DNA of 64,000 bases from Cacajao melanocephalus (lineage: Eukaryota > Chordata > Mammalia > Primates > Pitheciidae), in NCBI GenBank assembly GCA_963573385.1, contig CAUYLG010039363.1:62001-126000 (forward strand). Reading direction: 5' to 3'. Positions 56,213 to 64,000 of this stretch are shown in pieces. Numbering within the stretch: the first letter of the stretch is position 1; every line of letters begins with the position of its first letter. The notes beneath the pieces were generated by a model that did no database searches, was not told where the DNA came from, and saw only the letters and a list, made by a program, of their open reading frames with translations. A program made the translations under genes and the position numbers.

Positions 56213-58284
56213 ATTTTAAAAATAGATAATCCATTACTAATGCTAAACATTCTCATGACCAATTACCTTCATATCATCTTGTCAGTTAGTTGCATTAAAA
56301 ACCCAGTTTCCTCTTACTAATAATGCTTTAATATTATTGCTCTAATTTTATGCATGATGACAATGGAAAATTCTATACAAATTGTTGAATCTTGCAGTTC
56401 CACAAGATGATTCATCTTTCTACTCTACTGTGGCTGGATAATGTCCTTTCTGGATGTGATGTGTTTGTACTTTTAACTCATCTGTTTCTACTGTATTCTC
56501 TCCTCTCTCTTACATTTGCTAATACTCTTCTCCACCATCTGCCCCATAGCAAACTTTCCTGGCAAACCTGATTCCAGAGTCCCTTTGTGCCATCCTGAGA
56601 AAAAAAGAAAAAACACTTCTTGACATATGCTTTAATAGCATGCCCTTGCTGCTTAAATAAAGACACACTATACGTAGAATAATGCTGCATTTTTCTGTGA
56701 TATATTGTCATATTGTAACATCATTGACAAGGGTCTATACTTTGTTATAGTGCTCAATCTTTTTTACATAAAGGATCTAATATTAAATTTTTCTGAGAAC
56801 ATCAACTAGAAAAATGTTCATTATTATGAACTGGGGATTTTCATATTATTAAGCACTGAGAGATCTGTGATCAACTACATTTTTTCTTGACAGGCAAGAA
56901 GCCAATCTTAGCTTAATGGAAGCTCAAGTCTTTAAAATTTGGGGAGCTGTGTTTAAGAAAATAAGACTTCAAAATTATGAATACAAAATTAGGTACGAGG
57001 CTGTGGAAGAGCCTCATCAAAGTTCAGGACTTTGAAGCACAAGCTTTATTAGCTACATGGTGCATCCACTTCTGCTTAGAACTAAGTTTTATGCTACTAT
57101 TTCCCCCTGTCATCACTTTTCAATGCACTGGTTACTCACTTGTTCTTACACAATTGGGATCTTATTGGTTGGTTGATTTTAATTTCTGAAAAACATGAAA
57201 ACTATAAAATATTATATATACATAAACAAGAATATTCCTTAAACTTAAAACATAAGTATACATTTATTTGTCTATCTTTTGGTTGCTTTCCAAGCCTTTT
57301 TTCTTCAGATAGGAAATTAATTGGAAGTTATTTAATAAATATTTTTCTGCTTAATTTCTCTAACTTTTACAATTTGATTTTTCTTTCTTAATTTTGGACT
57401 GATGGTCTTGCATTCCCTCCCTATGCTTTTATTATAAGCCACCTCAAAATTATTTAAAATACATGGGTCAATGACCACCTTACAACTATTTATACGTAGA
57501 TTCTCTATTTTGAAGATTACTAAGGATAATGTTGGAATGCATGGCTGACTATCTTGGACCTTTCTGAATTGCTTCATTTTTTTCATATTTGGCATATGCT
57601 ACACAAATAAAATTTAACTTCATTCTACTTAAAACATATGACAAGGTTTTTATTTTAAATAATTTTGGACTCTCTACATTGCTTCAACTTTCTAAAATCC
57701 TAAATAGGTGATAACTGAATATGTATAAGGTTTTATTTCTTATACACATGGATTATTTTAGTACACCAGAAAAATAATGAAGGTGGATAGATGTGTGGGT
57801 TTTTAAATAATTAGGTAAAAGCAGAAATGTATCAATATTTCAACATAACATTTGTGTTGTCGTTATCATATTCTTTTAACTTCGCATAAGAACAAACTGT
57901 AGAAATATTAATAGCAACTGCCAATATGTTTTTCACACAACAATGAACAGAATATAGAAATTAGTATTTTCATATGACCTTGTGGTATGGAAGTTTAAGA
58001 ACCAACATTAGTGCACAGATGTGTACTATCCTTTGAAAAGTGTATCTAATCTTCTAGGCTCAGTTTTAACATCAAGTGCTATCATTTAAAACAAAAATAC
58101 TTTTTTTTTTATCTGTGCAGCATAACAGAAGAATTTTAATGAAAGTAAGACACATACTCTGAAGGAAATCACTGTTTATTCTTCCATGAAAATACTAAAT
58201 TTTGGTACCTTACTTCAAATTTCAGTTGTTAAAGAAATTTCACACAAATTATGTTGAGTTATACAAGATTAAGTCACTTTTTCC
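56213..58284. other. Unique AT-rich DNA, no gene recognised
   Basis: Nothing recognised in 2.1 kb. Frames at 56478-56711, 56977-57189, 57140-57391 and 57332-57595 lack motifs. Confidence 0.5.
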
Positions 58285-58404
58285 TCCCTTCCTTCCTTCC
58301 TTCCTTCCTTCCTTCCTTCCTTCCTTCCTTCCTTCCTCTCTTTCTCTCCCTCTCTTTGTCTCTCTCTCTCTCTCTCTCCCTCCCTCCCTCTTTCTCTCTT
58401 TCTT
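58285..58404 (-). repeat. (TTCC)n / (TC)n pyrimidine microsatellite
   Basis: About 14 CCTT/TTCC units followed by mixed TCTC, TTTC and CCCT blocks. It adjoins the Alu at 58405 on its tail side, so it is an expanded Alu poly-A tail read in reverse. Frames through it are artefacts. Confidence 0.95.
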
Positions 58405-58637
58405 TGACGGAGTTGCAGTGATGTGATCTTGGCTCACTGCAACCTCTAACTCCCGGGTTCCAGGGATTCTCCTGTCTCCATCTCCCCAATAGCTGGGATT
58501 ATGAGTGCACACGGCCACGCCTAGCTAATTTTTTTGTATTCTTGAGTAGAGACATTTGAACTCCTGAGCTCAGGCAATCTGCCCACCTTGGCCTCCCAAA
58601 GTACTGGAATTACAGGCATGAGAGACCGCGCCTGGCC
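58405..58637 (-). mobile_element. Alu SINE with two internal deletions
   Basis: Reversed Alu from TGACGGAGTTGCAGTGATG to 'gaccgcgcctggcc'. Missing are about 30 bp after GACGGAG (the TCTCGCTCTG...GGCTGGAG part) and about 25 bp after 'agtagagac' (the GGTTTCACC...GGCTGG part). Confidence 0.9.
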
Positions 58638-58852
58638 AATTTCTTAACAACCAAAAGACTGTTTGCTTCATAGTGTGTATTTTGCTATGGGTTACAGTAA
58701 TTTGCAAGAACCATTAACACATTTTATGTTATGTCATTTTGCAGACAAAAGTATCATGTATTCATGTATTGCACAGAAGAGAGAGAAAAATTAAACATTT
58801 AAAAAATATTGGTAGATTGCAAAAATTTTTTCCCATTCTGTTGGTTGCTGGT

Positions 58853-59891
58853 TCACTCTAATGATTGTTTCTTTTGCTGGCAGAAGCTCTGCAGTTTAAT
58901 TAGATACCATTTGTCTATTTTGGCTTTTGTTGCCAATGCTTTTGCTGTTTTAGTCATGAAGTCCTTGCCTATGCCTATGTCCTGAATGGCTTTGTCTAGG
59001 TTTTCTTCTAGGGTTTTTATAGTGTTAGGTCTTATGTTTAAGTCTTTAATCCATCTGGAATTAATTTTAGTGTAAGGTGCCAGGAAGGGATCTAGTTTCT
59101 GTTTTCTGCACATGTTATCCCAACACCATTTACTAAACAGAGAATCCTTTCCCTATTGCTTGTTTTTGTCAGGTTTATCAAAGATCAGATGGTTGTAGAT
59201 GTGTGACATTGCCTCTGAGGCCTCTGTTCTGTTCCATTGGTCTATATCTCTGTTTTGGTACCAGTACCATGCTGCTTTGATTACTGTAGCCTTGTAGTAT
59301 AGTTTGAAGTCAGGTAGTGTGATGCCTCCTGCTTTGTTCTTTTTTCTTAGGATTGTCTTGGCTATGTGGGCTCTCTTTTGGTTCCATATGAAGTTTAAGG
59401 TGATTTTTTCCAGTTCTGTGAAGAGGGTCACAGGTAGCTTGATGGGGAGAGCATTGAATCTATAAATTACTTTGGGCAGTCTGGCCATTTTCACAATATT
59501 GATTATTCCTAACCATGAGCATGGAATGTTTTTCCATCGGTTTGTGTCCTCTTTTATTTTGTTGAGCAGTGATTTGTAGTTATCCTTGAAGAGGTCCTCT
59601 ACATCCTTTGTTAGTCGTATTCCTAGGTATTTTATTCTCTTTGTAACAATTGTGAATGGCAGTTTGCTCTTGATTTGGCTCTCTTTAGTCTGTTTTCTGC
59701 ATATTGATGTTATATCCTGAGACTCTGCTGAAGTTGCTTATCAGTTTCAGGAGATTTTGGGCTGAGACAATGGGGTCTTCTAAATATACAATCATGTCAT
59801 CTACAAATAAAGACAATTTGACTTCATCCTTTCCTAACTGAATACCCTTTATTTCTTTTTCTTGTCTGCTTGCTCTGGCTAGAACTTCCAA
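58853..59891 (-). pseudogene. L1 ORF2 RT and C-terminal fragment (inverted part)
   Basis: Minus-strand frames 59685-59891, 59153-59494 and 58853-59113 are successive pieces of L1 ORF2. The first holds the RT active-site box as FVDD (normally FADD), followed by '[18 protein letters not shown]'. The third ends in the region before the Cys-rich domain. Stops and frame changes separate them. Confidence 0.85.
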
Positions 59892-60294
59892 TTATATATT
59901 GAATAGGATTGGTGAGAGAAGGCATCCATGTCTAGCGCCAGATTTCAAAGGGAATGCTTCCAGTTTTTGCCCATTCAGTATGACAAAGGGATAATATCCA
60001 GAATCTACAAAGAACTAAAACAGATTTACAAGAAAAAAAACAAACAAACCCATTCAAAAGTGGGCAAAGGACATGAACAGACACTTTTCAAAAGAAGACA
60101 TATATGAGGCCAACAAACATATGAAAAAATGCTCATCATCAGTGGTCATTAGAGAAATGCAAATCAAAACCACATCTCACGCCAGTTAGAATGGTGATCA
60201 TTAAAAAATCTGGAGACAACAGATGCTGGAGAGGATGTGGAGAAACAGGAACACTTTTACACTGTTGTTGGGAGTGTAAATTAGTTCGACCATT

Positions 60295-60678
60295 GTGGAG
60301 ACAGTATGGCAATTCCTCAAGGACCTAGAAATAGAAATTGCATTTGACCCAGCAATCCCATTACTCACATTACTGGGTATATATCCAAAGGATTACAAAT
60401 CGCTCTATTATAAAGACACATGCACATGTATGTTCACTGTAGCCCTGTTTACAATAGCAAAGACCTGGAACCAACCCAAATGCCCATCAATGATAGACTG
60501 GACAAGGAAAATGTGGCACATATACACCATGGAATACTATGCAGCCATAAAAAGCAATGAGTTTGTTTCCTTTGTAGGGACATGGATGAATCTGGAAACC
60601 ATCATTCTCAGCAAACTGACACAAGAACAGAAAATCAAACACTGCATGTTCTCACTCATAGGTGGTGTTGAACAATGA
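60295..60678 (+). pseudogene. L1 ORF2 C-terminal fragment (forward part)
   Basis: 127-codon open frame covering the ORF2 tail: 'FDPAIPLLTLLGIYPKDY', 'AKTWNQPKCPS' and 'YYAAIKSNEFVSFVGTW' type motifs, with Cys residues of the C-terminal domain ('KDTCTCMF'). It stops at the natural ORF2 end just before the G-rich 3' UTR. Confidence 0.85.
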
Positions 60679-60683
60679 GAACA

Positions 60684-60800
60684 CATGGACACAGGGAGGG
60701 GAGCATCACACACCGGGGTCTGTTGAGGGGGAATAGGGGAGGGACAGCGGAGGGTAGGGAGGTTGAGGAGGGATAACATGGGGAGAAATGCCAGATGTAG
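60684..60800 (+). other. G-rich segment of the L1 3' UTR
   Basis: Contains repeated runs of three or more G (GGGAGGGGAGC, GGGGTCTGTTGAGGGGG, GGGGAGGGACAGCGGAGGG). L1PA 3' UTRs are known for such quadruplex-prone tracts. Confidence 0.8.
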
Positions 60801-60924
60801 GTGACAGGGGGATGGAGGCAGCAAATCACATTGCCATGTAGCTACCTATGCAACAATCCTTCATGTTCTGCACATGCACCCCAGAACCTAAAGTGCAATA
60901 AAATATATATATATATATAAACCT

Positions 60925-61040
60925 GCCAGTGCTTTGATCTAGTTCTTCTTAGCCTCCAGACTGTGCGGAAATAATTTCTGGCTTTTACAAGCCATCCTGT
61001 CTATACTATTTGTTACAGCAGGCTGAACAGACAGAGACAA
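60925..61040 (+). mobile_element. MLT1-type LTR, 3' third only
   Basis: 'agcctccagactgtgcggaaataatttctggc...acaagccatcctgtctatactatttgttacagcaggctgaacagac' is the MLT1 LTR end. Its first part is absent on the other side of the L1. Confidence 0.8.
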
Positions 61041-61071
61041 GTATAATCCCATCTCTTCCTTAGCTGTATTA

Positions 61072-61147
61072 TTAGGTTAGTGCAAACGTAGTTGCTGTTT
61101 TCGCCATTTTAATGGCAAAAATCACAGTTACTTTTATACCAACCTAA
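61072..61147. mobile_element. MADE1 mariner MITE (miR-548-type hairpin)
   Basis: 76-bp palindromic element with TTAGGTT and AACCTAA ends, inserted at a TA (61070-61071 and 61148-61149). The arms match at 28 of 37 positions around GCCATTTTAATGGC. MADE1 consensus is about 80 bp; this copy lacks four bases at the centre. MADE1 is the source of the miR-548 family, so the transcript could fold as a pre-miRNA-like hairpin, but expression cannot be inferred. Confidence 0.95.
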
Positions 61148-61149
61148 TA

Positions 61150-61735
61150 TTTGCTCACTTTTCTCTGTTGTAGGGAAGAGTGATTTAATGTATTCTATAA
61201 AGTGCCTAGTAATATATTATGTCCAGCATATGAAAGCATTCATAACAAGTTCTCAGTAAAGAGTGGCAATGCCGGAACATTTCTAAAGAAAGGGAATTGA
61301 TTTTATGTAGCACAGTCCATTCCTTTTTCAGACAGTTATAAATGTTAGAAATTTCCATTACTGCTCCAGAATCTGTGCTTTTCAATTATTGGTTCTAATT
61401 CAGCATTTTTAGGCCTCAGAGAAAAAGCCTTAATGCCTTCCCCACATGGTAGGCTATCAGGTCTTTGAAGATGGCCATTTTGTATCCCACATCTTCTCTA
61501 CGTCTGCTCATAGAAATACAGTTTCTTCACCTGCTCCCTTATGGCCTAGCTTCGAACCAACCCAGAATGGAACACAACACTTCTTGTGTGTTAATTAGTG
61601 GGTAGAGAATGGAGCTATCACCCTTTTTGTTGTGTTCTTAACCCAACCTTAGTTGGCATGAATTTGGGGAGCAGTTATATTTCACCTTTGACTTGTCAAA
61701 CTTACACTTGATTAAAACCAACAGATGATTTTCTT
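61150..61735. other. Unique DNA, nothing recognised
   Basis: No feature recognised between MADE1 and the reversed L1 fragment. Confidence 0.5.
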
Positions 61736-61960
61736 TTTAAATTTTTTTAAACTTTTATTTTTTGTGAGTACATAGTGGGTCTATATATTTATGGGGTACA
61801 TGGCATGTTTTGATACAGGTGTGCAACTTGAAATAAGCATGTTATGGAGAATGGGGTATCCATCCTCTCAAGGATTTATCCATTGAGTTGCAAACAATCC
61901 AATTATTACACTCTTTAAGTTATTTTAAAATGTTACAGATGTTCTTCAAACGTGTCTCTG
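61736..61960 (-). mobile_element. L1 3' UTR fragment (L1M/L1P-like)
   Basis: 'aaacttttattttttgtgagtacatagtgggtctatatatttatggggtacatggcatgttttgatacagg...gagaatggggtatccatcctctcaagg' is a reversed L1 3' end. The far boundary is uncertain. Confidence 0.8.
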
Positions 61961-62234
61961 TTCTACCCTCTCTCTCTCATCATATATTTGTATGGGATTT
62001 TACATTTTGACATGTTAAATTTCATCTTGTTGGAGTTGGCTCACTTCTTTTCTTACCTATCAAGCTGTTTTGGGATCCTGATTATGACAGTAAGTGACTT
62101 GGCTGTGTACTTAATCAATGTTTAACATCCACACTCAAATTTTTATAAATATTTAACAGGAAGGGAAATTTATACCTCCAAACCCACTCTAATCCCTGAA
62201 CTCCAAACGCTTATAACCAACTGCCTGTTAAATA

Positions 62235-63150
62235 CCTTGACTTAGATGATTCCTGTCAGTTCACACTTAACCAAACTGATTTCCACCTTCAACCTTCTCC
62301 TGTAGTCTTCTCATCCTAGTTACAGTGAAGTGTATCCATCCTTCACTTTGCACAGCCAAAAACCTTCTTTGCAGTCATCCTTGACCCCTTTTGTTTCCTC
62401 TCACATCCCATATCTAATCCCTCAGCAAACTCTACTGGGTCTACTTCAGAAGAGATCCTGAGTCATACCTCTCTTATGTCTTACCTTCTTGCGCTACCAC
62501 TTTGGACCAAACCATTTGAAATAGATTCCTAATATTTTCTATGTTTACCCTTGCATTCTTTGGTCTTTCTAAAACATTGCAACTAGAATGATCCTGTTAA
62601 GACTTAACTTAAATCATGTCGCTCTTCACAGGGAGGGAAACATCACACACCAGGGACTGTTGGGGAGTGGGGGGAAAGGGGAGGGATAGCATTAGGAGAA
62701 ATACCTAATGTAGTTGACAGGTTGATGGGTGCAGCAAACCACTGTGACACGTATATACCTGTGTAACAAACCTGCATGTTCTGCACATGTATCCCAGAAC
62801 TTAAAGTATAATAATTTTTTAAAAAATCGTGTCATTCCTCTGTTCAAAACTTACTAGTAGCTTCCCATCTCACTCAGAGCCAAAGCTAAAGTCCTGCCAA
62901 CTGCCTGCACAACTCTACATGATTCTGTCTCCCTTTCCCACACATGTGCACAAACACACTTGCAAAAGACCTTATTTTCTAGTCTTCTATCCTTGCTTCT
63001 TCCTCTGCATGTACAGAGTCCTCTTTGCTGTCCCCTGAACATGCCAGGCATACGCCCACCTCAGGGCCTTTGTATCTACTATTCCCCTGCCTGGAGTGCA
63101 CTCTCTTCATCCCATTCACTTGTCTGTGAAACTTTCACATGAAACCTGCT
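62235..63150 (+). mobile_element. L2 LINE 3' region, interrupted by a short L1
   Basis: L2 order: 'cagttcacacttaacc' to 'gcaactagaatgatcctgttaagacttaac', [L1 62628-62823], 'gtcattcctctgttcaaaacttactagtagcttcccatctcactcagagccaaagc', 'gctgtcccctgaacatgccaggcatacgcccacctcagggcctttgtatctactattcccctgcctggagtgc'. Well preserved for an L2. ORFs 62829-63038 and 62960-63142 are remnants of its reading frame. Confidence 0.85.
62628..62823 (+). mobile_element. L1 3' UTR insertion, severely 5' truncated
   Basis: 196-bp L1PA-like tail: ACAGGGAGGGAAACATCACA, G-rich tract, 'gtgcagcaaaccactgtgacacgtatatacc', 'gtatcccagaacttaaag' plus an A/T tail. The 17-bp target duplication 62611-62627 and 62824-62840 (AAATC-TGTC core) differs at four transitions. 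Confidence 0.9.
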
Positions 63151-64000
63151 CTCATTTTTGTGTAAGGTATTATATGAGACTCTGTGGTACTAATAGAAAT
63201 TACAGGACTCTTTTTGGCTAATGTCAAGTATAGATTTGCCCTCTGGGCTCACATAGCTGAATATGTTAGAATTGCATCTAAAGAAATAATTGCCTCTATA
63301 TGGAGTATCATGTGTGAAGAGTTAGATTCCTCACCTGTCTCCTTTCTTACTAAATTATAGTGATTTTCATAGTATCTGAGCTATCCCTTTGAATTTCAGA
63401 GAAACATAAGAACATAAAGATTTTCAAGGAAATGGTCGTATTTTTCAGATGAGAAAAGTTCACCAAAATTTTTACCCATTGGTGCCAAAAATGTAAGGTA
63501 GGCAAGATGTTAGTAGTAAGAAAGTTGTCACACCGTAAAAAAAATATATTTTTTTAAGTTGCAGGCACTGATTTCCAAATGAGTTCCGTAAACTACCACT
63601 ATTTCCATTTGTAGTGTAGCAATAGCATTTGTGATATTAACCTTAAAGGTTTCAAGTTTAACAGCTTATTAGGAGGTAAGCTGCCATTCCTTTAAGAAGA
63701 TGAGTTTCGATTATCTTTTTAAAGAGAGAATTACTCCTTTATAAAAATGTAACTACTTCATACTGTATTTGAGAACTCTTGCTTTTTAGCAAAACTTTTC
63801 ATTGCAGTGAGTTTGATAATAATAGTACTCACTTCCAAAAATTCCCTAAATTTTTAGTTCCCCTCCAGTCACCAGCTCACTTTTCTGTGAAAGACTTATC
63901 TATACTTGCTGTTTCCTCCTTCTCTCCTACTGTTCTCTCTTTAGCCCACTCCAACTAGGCTTTCGTCTCGTCGCTCCACTGAAAATACTTGTCAAAGTTT
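63151..64000. other. Unique AT-rich DNA, nothing recognised
   Basis: No repeat, exon or RNA gene recognised up to the window end. Confidence 0.5.

Larger units (their letters stand above)
58812..60922 (+). mobile_element. Primate L1 with 5' inversion (twin-primed)
   Basis: The left segment 58812-59983 is L1 ORF2 in reverse orientation. The right segment 59981-60922 is forward and runs through the end of ORF2 and the 3' UTR to a short AT-rich tail (AATAAAATATATAT...). In L1 coordinates the left segment ends where the right one begins (GCAATCTAC next to TGACAAAGGG), so almost nothing is lost. The inversion junction shares TGA (59981-59983). This is the signature of twin priming. L1PA-like, non-functional. 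Confidence 0.95.

Noticed and set aside
58202..58518. Frames through the TTCC tract
   Set aside because: Low-complexity translation of a microsatellite next to an Alu.

Overview
The window looks like primate, probably human, nuclear DNA. It is AT-rich and CpG-poor. About a dozen Alu elements are present on both strands, together with primate-type L1 copies, MaLR (THE1/MST/MLT1) LTR elements, old L2 and MIR fragments and one MADE1 mariner MITE. I find no protein-coding exon, no tRNA or rRNA gene, no CpG island and no CRISPR array. The open reading frames are all short and either sit inside repeats or look like chance frames. The simplest reading is an intergenic (gene-desert) or deep-intron segment whose recognisable content is almost wholly mobile-element debris. 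Family names come from recall of consensus structure, not a RepeatMasker run, so subfamily calls are tentative.

Layout. 1-11.7 kb: mostly unique AT-rich DNA with two Alus, an L2 3' end and an MLT1 LTR. 11.7-14.1 kb: a complete THE1/MST-type MaLR element with two LTRs and an exact 5-bp target duplication. 14.1-15 kb: an old repeat split by an ERV1-like LTR. 17.8-21.8 kb: an Alu, then an MLT1 LTR split by two opposite Alus and a 390-bp purine tract, then another Alu. 25.0-29.0 kb: a collapsed Alu, then an old L1 interrupted by a younger L1 piece, an MST LTR and an Alu. 31.6-32.3 kb: two Alus. 34.1-35.3 kb: a second, internally deleted MaLR. 35.5-36.4 kb: MIR and L2. 37.2 kb: a TG tract next to a perfect 12-bp hairpin. 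39.3 kb: an MLT1 LTR. 42.5-44.0 kb: a short dispersed duplication and an imperfect 41-bp inverted repeat. 47.4-48.0 kb: L2. 49.9-50.8 kb: Alus inserted inside an Alu. 52.3 kb: an Alu. 58.3-61.1 kb: a TTCC tract with an Alu, a 5'-inverted (twin-primed) L1, an MLT1 stub and MADE1. 61.7-63.2 kb: an L1 fragment and an L2 carrying a short L1 insertion.

No operon, pathway or new defence-type system is present. The best leads are structural: a MADE1 hairpin of the kind that gives miR-548 precursors, a TSD-flanked 60-bp templated duplication, a long inverted repeat with a duplicated arm, an L1 fragment lacking its 3' end inside another L1, and an L1 inversion with a microhomology junction and apparent target loss.
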